The notes beneath the pieces were generated by a model, which worked only from the letters and a program-made list of their open reading frames with translations, did no database searches and was not told the DNA's origin. Shown in pieces: positions 26,369 to 35,070 of a stretch of 64,000 nucleotides of DNA (position 1 is its first letter; each line of letters starts with the position of its first letter). The position numbers and the translations under genes are program-made. Location of the stretch: positions 1 to 64,000 of the forward strand of contig NZ_JAQWXX010000132.1 in the NCBI RefSeq assembly GCF_029254265.1, read 5' to 3'. Origin of the DNA: Algoriphagus sp. Lineage in GTDB: Bacteria; Bacteroidota; Bacteroidia; Cytophagales; Cyclobacteriaceae.

Positions 26369-27401
26369 AAAAGTAATCGGTGTAGTCGGGGTTGGAAGCT
26401 TTGGTACTGCCATAGCAAATATGCTGGCTGAGAAAAATAAAGTGATTGTGTATGCCCGCAAACCAGAAGTAGTCAATGAGATCAATAGTACTAATACTGC
26501 TCAAGGAAAGAATTTGAATCCCACGATTTTAGCAACGAACGAGCCAAAAGATATCTGCGACCGTTGTGATATTTTGTTTTTCATGATCCCATCTTCGGGA
26601 TTTTTGGAGGTCGTAAAAACTTTTGCTCCCTTTCTTTTTCCATATCATCTGATCATTCATGGGACCAAAGGACTCAGCTTAAATCTTAAACCAGGTGAAA
26701 CACTGGATACTGTGAAAAGGCTAAATCGAAATCAAATTCTGACTATGAGCGAGGTGATTCTGCAAGAGACAGTAGCTGTACGAGTGGGGTGTCTTGCAGG
26801 TCCAAATCTCTCTAAAGAATTGATTCAAGGCCAACCGGCGGCCACTGTCATTGCCAGTAAATACAATGAAGTGATTTTGGAAGGACAGCGACTCCTTCGT
26901 TCTGAAAAGTTTCAGGTTTATGGGAATTCTGACATCATAGGTGTTGAGCTATCGGGTGTTTTGAAAAATATAATTGCGATTGCTGCAGGAGCATTAGCAG
27001 GTTTGGGATTGGGAGAAAATGCGAAAGGACTCTTGATCTCCAGAGGAATGGTCGAGATGGTCCATTTAAGTAATGCACTTGGAGGAAGCGTAAAATCCGT
27101 GTTTGGACTAGCCGGAATTGGAGACTTGGTAACTACCTGCAATTCGGTTGACTCGAGAAATTATACAGTAGGCTATAGACTAGCAAAAGGAGAAAGTTTG
27201 GAAGAGATTTTGGCAAGTATGGATGAGGTAGCTGAAGGGATCAATACGGTACGGATCATCAAGGCTTTCTTAGAAACTACTGGACTCCGAGCACCCATCA
27301 CAGAGAATTTGTATAAAGTATTATTTGAAGATCTTGAAATTGAAGAGGCACTTCAGTTTCTGATGAAGTATCCATTTAGTGTGGATGTTGATTTTGTGTA
27401 A
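26343..27401 (+). CDS. gpsA: Glycerol-3-phosphate dehydrogenase [NAD(P)+]
   Basis: GpsA reduces dihydroxyacetone phosphate to glycerol-3-phosphate for phospholipid synthesis. The Rossmann motif GVVGVGSFGTAIANMLAEK lies at residues 13-31, GLAGPNLSKELIQGQPAA near 158, and the catalytic helix SGVLKNIIAIAAGALAGLGLG near 205. 352 residues is close to the usual 330-340. It starts within the acyltransferase gene (26-base overlap) and ends before a strong two-way terminator. Confidence 0.95.
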   Translation: MDSKNSSNEKVIGVVGVGSFGTAIANMLAEKNKVIVYARKPEVVNEINSTNTAQGKNLNPTILATNEPKDICDRCDILFFMIPSSGFLEVVKTFAPFLFPYHLIIHGTKGLSLNLKPGETLDTVKRLNRNQILTMSEVILQETVAVRVGCLAGPNLSKELIQGQPAATVIASKYNEVILEGQRLLRSEKFQVYGNSDIIGVELSGVLKNIIAIAAGALAGLGLGENAKGLLISRGMVEMVHLSNALGGSVKSVFGLAGIGDLVTTCNSVDSRNYTVGYRLAKGESLEEILASMDEVAEGINTVRIIKAFLETTGLRAPITENLYKVLFEDLEIEEALQFLMKYPFSVDVDFV

Positions 27402-27440
27402 TTTGAATCTGGTCTGCCATAGTTGGTCTTTGAAAGCAAA

Positions 27441-27483
27441 AAATAAGGTTGTCAGAATTACCACTGACAACCTTATTTTTTAT
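27441..27483. terminator. Bidirectional terminator between gpsA and a PQQ dehydrogenase
   Basis: Stem AAATAAGGTTGTCAG (27441-27455) and CTGACAACCTTATTT (27464-27478), with A-run on the left and T-run on the right. It can end both gpsA (plus) and the sugar dehydrogenase gene (minus). Confidence 0.85.
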
Positions 27484-27510
27484 TGAGATTTGAATTAAAA
27501 CTAACCAGCT

Positions 27511-28671
27511 CTATCTCGCTGGAATCATTTTCACAAGCAATCCTGTACCTTCTGTGATTGCATAGATATAGCCATTTGGACTTTGGGAGACTTGTCTTAC
27601 TCGTCCGATATTCTGAAAGAGCTTTTCTTCTGATGAAAAATCAGTCTCATCTAATTCTATTCTGGTGATGTGTTGCTTGGCCAATGCTGCTACCAAAATA
27701 TTCCCTTTCCACTCAGGGTATCGATCAGAAGTAACCAGTGTCATGCCACAAGTTGCTATTGAAGGTGTCCAGTAATGTACCGGCTGTTCCATTCTTTCCT
27801 TTTCTGTGATGTTGGTGATGGGAGTTCCGTTATAGTTGATGCCATAAGTAATTACGGGCCAACCGTAATTTTTTCCTTTTTCGATTAGATTGAGTTCATC
27901 TCCACCTTGTGGTCCATGCTCTACAGACCAGATGCGATTATTAGCTTGATCGTAAATCATTCCTTGAGGATTCCGGTTTCCATAGGTCCAGATCGATTTA
28001 ATAGCATTTGGACTGTTGACAAATGGATTGTCACTTGGGATTGTGCCGTCATCTTTGATCCGATGAATCTTCCCATGAGAATTGGTGAGGTTTTGAGCAT
28101 TATTTTGTGATCCCCTTTCACCATTAGTGAAAAAAAGGAAATTGTCTTTATCAAAAACAATCCTGCTGCCATAATGTGTGCCTCCATTCCAGGCGGGAAC
28201 GGTGACAATTAAGTCTTCAAATTCGCTTGCTTGATTGCCATTGAGCTTAAATCTAGCAACACTCGTGGCGCCTCCTCCCGGAACTGCTTTTGCATAGGAA
28301 ATGTAAATCCAGCCGTTTTGTGAATATTCAGGATGCGGAATAATATCCAACAAGCCTGCCTGGCCATTGACATACATCGCCGGCAGGCCCTGTACTTTTT
28401 GACCGGTGAATTTATCATCTTCAAAAATGAGAATTTCTCCTTTCCGCTCTGTGATAAGCATTTTCTCATTCTCGAGCCATGTTATCCCCCAAGGGTTTTG
28501 AAGACCCGTATATAAGGTGTCAAGCTTGATAGCAAGTTTTTCGGTTGGGGTCGAAAACTCTAGTACTTCTCTTTCCATAACTGGCAATTCGTCTCCCGTT
28601 TTTTGGGAACAGGCGACATTGACAAAAGAAATCAGGATAAAAAGTGGTAAAAGTTTGACTTTCAGTTTCAT
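27511..28671 (-). CDS. PQQ-dependent sugar dehydrogenase-like lipoprotein (copy 1)
   Basis: A 386-residue six-bladed beta-propeller of the soluble glucose/sorbosone dehydrogenase family. It has a lipoprotein signal (SFVNVAC at about residues 15-21). Family motifs include LQNPWGITWL, GGTHYGSRIVFD (containing the catalytic-type His region), SVEHGPQGGDELNLIEKGKNYGWPVITYG and the C-terminal YIYAITEGTGLL. These enzymes oxidise aldose sugars in the periplasm with PQQ. A close paralogue lies directly upstream on the same strand, separated by 138 bases with a terminator in between. Confidence 0.88.
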   Translation of the reverse strand: MKLKVKLLPLFILISFVNVACSQKTGDELPVMEREVLEFSTPTEKLAIKLDTLYTGLQNPWGITWLENEKMLITERKGEILIFEDDKFTGQKVQGLPAMYVNGQAGLLDIIPHPEYSQNGWIYISYAKAVPGGGATSVARFKLNGNQASEFEDLIVTVPAWNGGTHYGSRIVFDKDNFLFFTNGERGSQNNAQNLTNSHGKIHRIKDDGTIPSDNPFVNSPNAIKSIWTYGNRNPQGMIYDQANNRIWSVEHGPQGGDELNLIEKGKNYGWPVITYGINYNGTPITNITEKERMEQPVHYWTPSIATCGMTLVTSDRYPEWKGNILVAALAKQHITRIELDETDFSSEEKLFQNIGRVRQVSQSPNGYIYAITEGTGLLVKMIPAR

Positions 28672-28756
28672 GATAATATTTTATTGACATTTAAAAAACG
28701 ATGATGAGTTGAATTAGTTTAATTCGGTTTTAAAAACTTTCGAAATTTTCTGCATA

Positions 28757-28790
28757 AAAAAGTCCCTTTGATTTCTCAAAGGGACTTCAT
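28757..28790 (-). terminator. Terminator of PQQ dehydrogenase copy 2
   Basis: On the minus strand AAGTCCCTTTG (from 28777-28787), a six-base loop, CAAAGGGACTT (from 28760-28770) and then TTTTATG. It ends copy 2 (28810-29973), so copy 1 probably has its own promoter. Confidence 0.8.
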
Positions 28791-28809
28791 CACTGCATTT
28801 AAAATGAGG

Positions 28810-29973
28810 TTATCTGATTGGAATCAACTTGATTAATAAGCCTGTTCCTTCAGTAATTGCATAAATATATCCATCAGGGCTTTCTTTTACTTGACGAACA
28901 CGTCCAATATTTTGAAGCATGATTTCTTGAGCTCCGGCTTTTGCCCCGTCCATATCTACTCGATTGATATGCATTTTAGCCAAAGCTCCGATTAGTATGT
29001 CACCCTTCCAAGCAGGGTATCGATCAGAAGTAACCAATGCTACACCTGCAGTCGCTATAGAAGGAACATAATAGGTTAGAGGTTGCTCCATTCCTTCTTT
29101 CTCGGTGATTTCTGTGATAGGAGTTCCATCATAATTCTGACCGTAAGTAATCACGGGCCAGCCATAATTTTTTCCTTTTTCGATCAAGTTTAGCTCATCT
29201 CCACCCATTGGGCCATGCTCAGTTTCATACAATCGATTATTTACTTTGTCGTAAACCATTCCTTGAGGATTTCTATTGCCATAGGTCCAGATCGAACCGA
29301 TAGCACCTTCAACTCCTACAAAAGGGTTGTCTGTAGGGATTCTTCCATCATCATGGATTCTGTGAATTTTACCATGAGAATTAGTCAGGTCTTGTGCGTT
29401 TTCAGGCATATTTCCTTTGTCTCCATTGGAGAAATAAAGATAGCCATCATTGTCAAACACGATTCTGCTTCCGAAGTGACGTCCACCTTTCCAAGCCGGG
29501 CCAGCAGTAATTAATTCTTCCTGTTGTATAGCATTATTGCCTTCTAGCTTGAATCTCATGATTGTGGTAGCTCCCGTGCTATCCGGCATATTTTTACCAT
29601 AAGCAATATAGATCCATCCATTTTCTTCGAACTGAGGATGTGTCGTGATATCCAATAGTCCTGACTGACCGACATTCCAAACAGCAGGTAAGCCTAGTAC
29701 TTTTTCACCAGTAAATTTGTCATCTTGAAAAATCAGGATCTCTCCTTTTTTCTCAGTTACAAGCATTTTTCCATCGGAAAGCCAGGTCATTCCCCATGGA
29801 TTTTCGAATTCGGTGTATAGGGTGTCTACATTTAATAAAAGCTTTTCTGTTTGTACAGCAAAAGTCTCATCAATAGGCTCTTCTACAACTTGATCTTTGG
29901 TCTCACAATTTGTGTAAAGAAAGATTGTACCGGCAACAAGGGCCAATGACCAACTTAATTTAATAGATTTCAT
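28810..29973 (-). CDS. PQQ-dependent sugar dehydrogenase-like lipoprotein (copy 2)
   Basis: A 387-residue paralogue of the preceding gene, with the same fold and motifs (FENPWGMTWL, GGRHFGSRIVFD, ETEHGPMGGDELNLIEKGKNYGWPVITYG, YIYAITEGTGLLIKLIP). The signal is slightly different: ALVAGTIFLYTNC with a lipobox-like Cys at about 23. The two proteins are similar along their whole length, so this is a local duplication with divergence. A PQQ-binding role is inferred from the family. Substrates of the two copies may differ. Confidence 0.87.
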   Translation of the reverse strand: MKSIKLSWSLALVAGTIFLYTNCETKDQVVEEPIDETFAVQTEKLLLNVDTLYTEFENPWGMTWLSDGKMLVTEKKGEILIFQDDKFTGEKVLGLPAVWNVGQSGLLDITTHPQFEENGWIYIAYGKNMPDSTGATTIMRFKLEGNNAIQQEELITAGPAWKGGRHFGSRIVFDNDGYLYFSNGDKGNMPENAQDLTNSHGKIHRIHDDGRIPTDNPFVGVEGAIGSIWTYGNRNPQGMVYDKVNNRLYETEHGPMGGDELNLIEKGKNYGWPVITYGQNYDGTPITEITEKEGMEQPLTYYVPSIATAGVALVTSDRYPAWKGDILIGALAKMHINRVDMDGAKAGAQEIMLQNIGRVRQVKESPDGYIYAITEGTGLLIKLIPIR

Positions 29974-30033
29974 AGATTTTGATTTTAGACCCCCAAGATA
30001 ATAACTCTTTGTAAGACTAATCGCAATCTTTTC

Positions 30034-31080
30034 TCAATGGTGATATTCCTTGATTTGATCATTCGTATTCAGGATCACAGATTGGATCTCACTTACCATC
30101 TGTTCTGAACCGATATAAAGTGGAGTCCGCTGATGAAGGGAAGTCGGTTCGATTTCGAGAATTCGTTGCTTTCCATCTACTGCCAAAGCTCCAGACTGCT
30201 CAGCTATAAAAGCCAAAGCATTTGCCTCATATAGCAAGCGGAGCTTTCCGGAAGGATTCTTTTTTGTTGCAGGATAGAGGTAGATTCCACCCTTGAGAAG
30301 ATTTCTATGAAAGTCGGCTACCAATGACCCAATATATCTTGCAGAATATTTTCTAGTCTTGCATTCCTCGATATAGCTTCGAATGGAAGGATCAAAATCA
30401 TTGTATAAGCCTTCGTTTACAGAGTAAATTTGCCCGGTTTTTGGCGCTTGGATGTCGGGATGGGAAAGAAAAAATTCACCCAGGGAGTTTTCGTAAGTGA
30501 AGCCATTGACTCCAAAACCAGTAGTGTATACCAGCATGGTGGATGATCCATACAACACATAGCCAGCCGCCACTTGTTCAGTGCCTTTCTGCATGATGTC
30601 CTCTTTTAAAATTGGACTACCAACAGGGGTTTTTCTTCTATAAATTGAGAAGATCGTTCCAATGCTGATATTCACATCAATATTAGAACTTCCGTCTAAT
30701 GGATCAATTGCAACCACATACTTGCCTGATTTATTTTGAAGATCAATGACCGCATCCTCCTCTTCCGAAACAATTGCACAAACTTCACCTCCTTTGCTGA
30801 GCGCTCTCATAAAACGAATATTTGCTATCACGTCTAGCTTTTGCTGCTCTTCGCCTTGTACATTTGTTTGCCCGAAAGCACCTCCAATAGAAGAAAGTCC
30901 TGCTCGGTTTGTTTCGCGATTGACTATCTTGGATGCAAGTGCGATGTCACGCAGAAGTTGCGAAAGCTCTCCTGAGGCATAGGGAAAATCGCTTTGTTTA
31001 AGTTTGATGAATCGATCTAAAGTGGTGCCGACCGTGTAAGCTAAACCGCTTTGGTCGGGCTGGTAAGGAAGAATTTTCAT
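30034..31080 (-). CDS. fbp: Fructose-1,6-bisphosphatase class I
   Basis: Fbp is the control enzyme of gluconeogenesis and removes the C1 phosphate of fructose-1,6-bisphosphate in the cytosol. The 348 residues contain the metal/catalytic motif [26 protein letters not shown] near 118-142, the [12 protein letters not shown] block and [21 protein letters not shown] near 278. Length and order are those of class I. It is divergent from the aspartate kinase gene. Confidence 0.95.
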   Translation of the reverse strand: MKILPYQPDQSGLAYTVGTTLDRFIKLKQSDFPYASGELSQLLRDIALASKIVNRETNRAGLSSIGGAFGQTNVQGEEQQKLDVIANIRFMRALSKGGEVCAIVSEEEDAVIDLQNKSGKYVVAIDPLDGSSNIDVNISIGTIFSIYRRKTPVGSPILKEDIMQKGTEQVAAGYVLYGSSTMLVYTTGFGVNGFTYENSLGEFFLSHPDIQAPKTGQIYSVNEGLYNDFDPSIRSYIEECKTRKYSARYIGSLVADFHRNLLKGGIYLYPATKKNPSGKLRLLYEANALAFIAEQSGALAVDGKQRILEIEPTSLHQRTPLYIGSEQMVSEIQSVILNTNDQIKEYHH

Positions 31081-31108
31081 GCTTAGAAAAATACAATTAA
31101 TGGGTTTA

Positions 31109-31116
31109 TACTTTCG
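31109..31116 (+). promoter_or_regulatory. Candidate -7 box before aspartate kinase
   Basis: TACTTTCG is one mismatch from TAnnTTTG, 20 bases before the ATG at 31137. Weak evidence. Confidence 0.3.
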
Positions 31117-31136
31117 AAAAGTAAGAAATATTTCTT

Positions 31137-32411
31137 ATGGCAAAAACAGTAATTTTTAAATTTGGAGGGGCGTCAGTTAAAGATGCGGCTGGAGTAAAAA
31201 ACCTAGCTGATATTTTACGTAATCGATTGCGAAAAAAATTGATAATCGTAATCTCGGCGATGGGAAAAACAACAAATGCATTAGAAAATCTTCTCGGTGA
31301 TAAATTAGCTAATAAAGATTTTTCTTTGAATAGTTCAATTTTAAAGACTTATCATCTTGAGATTTGTAAGGAGCTGTTTCCGGAAAATCATCTCATTTTC
31401 CCTAAGGTTGAAAATTATTTTGTCCTTTTGAATCAGGAACTTCAAAAGCCTATTTCCCCTTCAAACTACGATGAATATTACGATCGGGTAATTTGTTTTG
31501 GGGAATTACTTGCGACCCAGATCGTCATGGAATACCTCTGTCTTCAAGAAATCTTGGTTGTTTGGAAGGATGCAAGAGAATTGATTCAGACCGATAGCAG
31601 TTTTCGCTTCGCGAAAGTTGATTGGGGGAAAACCAAAAAAAGATGTCAAGCTCAACTTCTACCTATTTTGGATCAATTTCCAGTGGTTACCCAAGGATTC
31701 ATAGGAGCGGATCAAAAAGGAAGGACAACCACATTGGGAAGGGAGGGGTCGGATTTCACCGCCGCTATTTTGGCAGCTTCTTTGGATGCGGCTTCAGTGA
31801 CTATTTGGAAAGATGTTCCCGGGATTTTAAATGCCGATCCTAAGAAATTTTCAGATACACAGCTTTTTGAGGAATTGGAATACAAACAAGCGGCAGAAAT
31901 GACTTATTATGGTGCTTCTGTGATCCATCCGAAAACCATTAAGCCTTTAGCCAATCTGAAAATCCCACTTTTTGTAAAATCTTTCCTAGCTCCAGAAGCT
32001 TCGGGTACCAAAATCCATGAAAACTCTAGAGCTCACCAAATACCAACGATTATTCTTAAAGAAAATCAAGTGCTGGTAAGCTTTAAAGTAAAAGATTTTA
32101 CTTTCATTGAAGAAAGCCACATTCATCAAGTTTATGATCAGTTGCAGAAATTGAAATTAAGGGTAAATATGCTCCAAATAGCTGCGATTAGTATTTCAAT
32201 TGTAATAGATAGTCAGTTATTTAAATTAGAAAATCTTATTAAATCACTTCAGGATTCCTTTGAAATTCGATACAATGAGAATTTACAGCTTTTGACGATT
32301 TTGCATCCTAATGAGAAAGTGATCTCAGCACAGCTTGAAGGATTTGAGTCACTATTGGAGCAAAGTACCCGAAATACCTATCAAGTGGTAAGAAGATCCA
32401 AATTAAGTTAG
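31137..32411 (+). CDS. Monofunctional aspartate kinase
   Basis: A 424-residue aspartokinase that starts the lysine/diaminopimelate, methionine and threonine branch. The kinase motif KFGGASVKDAAGVKNLADIL lies at residues 6-25 and TTTLGREGSDFTAAILAASL near 200. The C-terminal part (about 310-424) looks like ACT-type regulatory folds but is divergent. This is the second aspartokinase of the window, the other being fused in ThrA; having separately regulated isoenzymes for different end products is common. It stands alone between fbp and a Gfo/Idh gene. Confidence 0.92.
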   Translation: MAKTVIFKFGGASVKDAAGVKNLADILRNRLRKKLIIVISAMGKTTNALENLLGDKLANKDFSLNSSILKTYHLEICKELFPENHLIFPKVENYFVLLNQELQKPISPSNYDEYYDRVICFGELLATQIVMEYLCLQEILVVWKDARELIQTDSSFRFAKVDWGKTKKRCQAQLLPILDQFPVVTQGFIGADQKGRTTTLGREGSDFTAAILAASLDAASVTIWKDVPGILNADPKKFSDTQLFEELEYKQAAEMTYYGASVIHPKTIKPLANLKIPLFVKSFLAPEASGTKIHENSRAHQIPTIILKENQVLVSFKVKDFTFIEESHIHQVYDQLQKLKLRVNMLQIAAISISIVIDSQLFKLENLIKSLQDSFEIRYNENLQLLTILHPNEKVISAQLEGFESLLEQSTRNTYQVVRRSKLS

Positions 32412-32478
32412 TCTATTTTTTTTTCATTAGCGCCAGAAAATTAATACTTTACGTTATTCCAAACCTAAAATTAACCCC

Positions 32479-32542
32479 TATGGAATGCCCAAAAGAAAAG
32501 TTCTCACATAGTGGAATGATTTTTCATGGAGGGCATTCCATA
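32479..32542 (+). repeat. Inverted repeat upstream of the Tat-type Gfo/Idh gene
   Basis: Perfect 12-bp arms TATGGAATGCCC (32479-32490) and GGGCATTCCATA (32531-32542) separated by 40 bases, with two more pairs after one mismatch. The same stretch contains a 28-codon ORF starting ATG at 32480. It could be an RNA hairpin, a pair of protein-binding sites or a small mobile palindrome; I cannot tell. Confidence 0.55.
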
Positions 32543-32570
32543 CGGCCTTTAAAAAACAAAATATAATCAT

Positions 32571-33689
32571 ATGAAATCAAGAAGAGTTTTTTTACAAAAA
32601 GCAAGTTTGTCTGCATTAGCGATTTCAATTCCCAGCATTGCGACATTATCTGCGAAAAATAATCTTGCTGAATCTATACTCAAGGAAGATAAAGTACTTC
32701 GAGTTGCGATCATGGGGCTGGGAAGTTATGGTACTCGAGTAGCTGAAGCGATGCTGGATAGTAAAAGAGCAAAGTTGGTTGGAGTAATCAGTGGGACACC
32801 TTCAAAAGTTGAAACTTGGAAAGCTAAATATGGAATACCAGCAGAAAACTGTTATAACTATGAGAATTTTGATGAGATAAAAAATAATCCAAGCATCGAT
32901 GCCGTCTATGTGATCACACCAAATGCCCTCCATAAGGAACAATCAATCCGTGTGGCAAAAGCTGGTAAACATGTAATCTGTGAAAAGCCAATGGCAATAA
33001 ACGCTAAAGATGGTCAGGAAATGGTTGATGCCTGCAAAGCTGCTGGAGTAAAATTATTGATTGGATATCGGATGCATTTTGAAGCAAATACGCTTGAGGC
33101 TATTCGGATGAGAAAATCCGGAGAACTTGGGGAATTGAAATTTTTCCAAGGATTAAGTGGCTTTGTGATAGGCGATCCTACTCAGTGGCGATTAGACCCA
33201 GCGCTTTCAGGAGGTGGTGCCATGATGGATATTGGAATCTATTCGATCAACGGGGCTAGATACATGTTGGGGGAGGAGCCTATTTGGGTGACTGCACAGG
33301 AAACAAAAACTGATCCTGTTAAATTTAAGGAGGGGATTGACGAGACGATTCAGTTTCAAATGGGATTCCCTAGCGGCGCTGTTGCCTCCTGCTTATCGAC
33401 TTATGCCATGAACGGACTGGATAAATTTTTTCTGAATGGATCAAAAGGTTGGGTAGAAATGCAGCCTTCCACTGGGTATGGCCCGATCAAAGGAAAGACA
33501 AATAAAGGACCATTAGAACTGCCACACGTGACTCATCAGACTGTACAAATGGATCAAATGGCTGCGATTATCTTTGATGGAAAAGTGCCTGAGGTTCCTG
33601 TAAATGGAGAAGAGGGAGTAAGGGACATGAAGATTATCGACGCAATATTTAAAGCTGTGAAAACTGGAAAAAAAGTTATGCTTTCCTGA
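32571..33689 (+). CDS. Gfo/Idh/MocA oxidoreductase with Tat-type signal
   Basis: A 372-residue sugar oxidoreductase with an N-terminal twin-arginine signal (SRRVFLQKA at residues 3-11, then a hydrophobic stretch), so it is probably exported folded with its cofactor, as known for glucose-fructose oxidoreductase. The Rossmann motif is VAIMGLGSYGTRVAEAM near residue 45, the catalytic-Lys motif HVICEKPMAIN near 135, and the second-domain SGGGAMMDIGIYSINGARYMLG near 217. Upstream lies a 64-base inverted repeat. Substrate unknown. Confidence 0.88.
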   Translation: MKSRRVFLQKASLSALAISIPSIATLSAKNNLAESILKEDKVLRVAIMGLGSYGTRVAEAMLDSKRAKLVGVISGTPSKVETWKAKYGIPAENCYNYENFDEIKNNPSIDAVYVITPNALHKEQSIRVAKAGKHVICEKPMAINAKDGQEMVDACKAAGVKLLIGYRMHFEANTLEAIRMRKSGELGELKFFQGLSGFVIGDPTQWRLDPALSGGGAMMDIGIYSINGARYMLGEEPIWVTAQETKTDPVKFKEGIDETIQFQMGFPSGAVASCLSTYAMNGLDKFFLNGSKGWVEMQPSTGYGPIKGKTNKGPLELPHVTHQTVQMDQMAAIIFDGKVPEVPVNGEEGVRDMKIIDAIFKAVKTGKKVMLS

Positions 33690-33697
33690 TCTGGGAA

Positions 33698-34192
33698 TCA
33701 CTTTAAAATAAGCTGCATAAAAATAATATCGAGCCATCGACCAAATTTATGGCCCACTTCACTGAAGCGGGCCACTTCCTTGAATCCAAGTTTTTGATGA
33801 AATAAGTAGCTTCCCTTGTTCGAGCTATCGATTCCTCCGATCATAGTATGGAATCCAGCTTCTTTGGCGATTATTATCAGTTCGCTCAGCAGAAGCGTCC
33901 CAATTCCTTTTCCACGGAAGTTTTCCCCTAAATACACAGAGTGCTCAACCGTGAATCGATAGCCGGGTTTCGGTCGAAAAGTGCCGTAAGTCGCGAATCC
34001 AGCAATTTTCCCATCCGAAACAGCAACTAGTATCGGGAAACCAGCAAGATTTTTTTGGTTAAACCAGTCGGTTTGCTCCTTTAAAGTTTTTGCATCAAAG
34101 TCATAATTGATCGTCGAATTGAGGATTTCGTGATTGTTGATTTTTAGAATTTCTTCCAAATCTTCCACTTCTGCTTTTCGTAAAATGATCAT
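33698..34192 (-). CDS. GNAT N-acetyltransferase (phosphinothricin acetyltransferase-like)
   Basis: A 164-residue acetyltransferase. The acetyl-CoA binding motif A reads ENFRGKGIGTLLLSELI near residue 92 (RGKGIG), and FRPKPGYRFTVEHSVYL and the final LGFKEVARFSEVGHKFGRWLDI are typical of the Pat/Bar subgroup, whose members acetylate small amines such as phosphinothricin or methionine sulfoximine. It starts two bases after the kinase stop, so it is the third gene in a probable operon with the kinase and LMW phosphatase. Real substrate unknown. Confidence 0.85.
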   Translation of the reverse strand: MIILRKAEVEDLEEILKINNHEILNSTINYDFDAKTLKEQTDWFNQKNLAGFPILVAVSDGKIAGFATYGTFRPKPGYRFTVEHSVYLGENFRGKGIGTLLLSELIIIAKEAGFHTMIGGIDSSNKGSYLFHQKLGFKEVARFSEVGHKFGRWLDIIFMQLILK

Positions 34193-34194
34193 GA

Positions 34195-35070
34195 TTATTT
34201 TACAAAACGATTTACGATCCGCTCTATTCCGGGTAAATATGCAGATCCAAAAAGATTCAAATGAACAAGCAAAGGGTAGAGATTATAGATGCCCATTCTG
34301 GAATCAAAGCCAGATTCTAAAGGGAATACCGACTCATAAGACTCATAAAAGAGCGAGTCAAATCCTCCGAAAAGCCGGCTGAAAGCCAAGTCCATTTCCC
34401 TGTGCCCGAAATAAACTGCAGGATCGATCAAGCAGGGTTCACCGGAAGAATTACTAAGTACGTTTCCTGACCAAAGATCCCCATGAATTAAAGCAGGTTT
34501 TTCGTCTGGAAAGATAGATTCTATTTTTGGGTAGATCTCTTGAAATTTTTTAAGAAACTCCAGCGGAATCAATTTGTCAAAATAGGCCTTACCTGCCAAT
34601 GGTTCCAATCTTTGTTCTATAAAAAAGTCCGCCCAATTCGAGCATTGATTATTTTTTTGATGAATCGAAGCAATGTAATTGTCTTCTTCAAAACCAAATC
34701 GATTAGACTCAGTCAAATGCAAATGAGCCAAACCAATCCCTAGATTTTCCCAATAATCAAGTTGATATCTCCCCGTGGGAATAAATTCAGAAAGGAGGTA
34801 GTTATAATCACCTATTCTACCTGATCCATAGGTTTCAGGCACTTTTAGAAATGTTGATTTCTTGAGTATTCTTAATCCATTTGCTTCTTTCGTTAGAATA
34901 TCACGCTCATGATCAAAATTTAATTTCAAAAAAAATGCTCCAATTGAAGATTTTAATTGGATTCCTTGATTGTGATTACCTGCTGCAATTAGAGAAGCAG
35001 ATTTTAAAGTAGCCTCTGCTCCAAGGCATTCGAAAAGTACTTGTTCGTAGATCTCATTGAGATCAAACAT
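34195..35070 (-). CDS. Fructosamine kinase family protein
   Basis: A 291-residue kinase of the fructosamine-3-kinase / ketoamine kinase family, part of the protein kinase-like fold. The nucleotide-binding half contains AAGNHNQGIQLKS; the catalytic loop is PALIHGDLWSGNVLSN near residue 192 (HGDLxxxN) and the metal motif is LIDPAVYFGHREMDLAFSRLFGG near 216. In bacteria the family phosphorylates ribulosamines or related ketoamines bound to protein or amino acids, which then fall off. Its start overlaps the LMW phosphatase end by eight bases, a pairing known in several bacteria and suggestive of joint deglycation. Confidence 0.9.
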   Translation of the reverse strand: MFDLNEIYEQVLFECLGAEATLKSASLIAAGNHNQGIQLKSSIGAFFLKLNFDHERDILTKEANGLRILKKSTFLKVPETYGSGRIGDYNYLLSEFIPTGRYQLDYWENLGIGLAHLHLTESNRFGFEEDNYIASIHQKNNQCSNWADFFIEQRLEPLAGKAYFDKLIPLEFLKKFQEIYPKIESIFPDEKPALIHGDLWSGNVLSNSSGEPCLIDPAVYFGHREMDLAFSRLFGGFDSLFYESYESVFPLESGFDSRMGIYNLYPLLVHLNLFGSAYLPGIERIVNRFVK

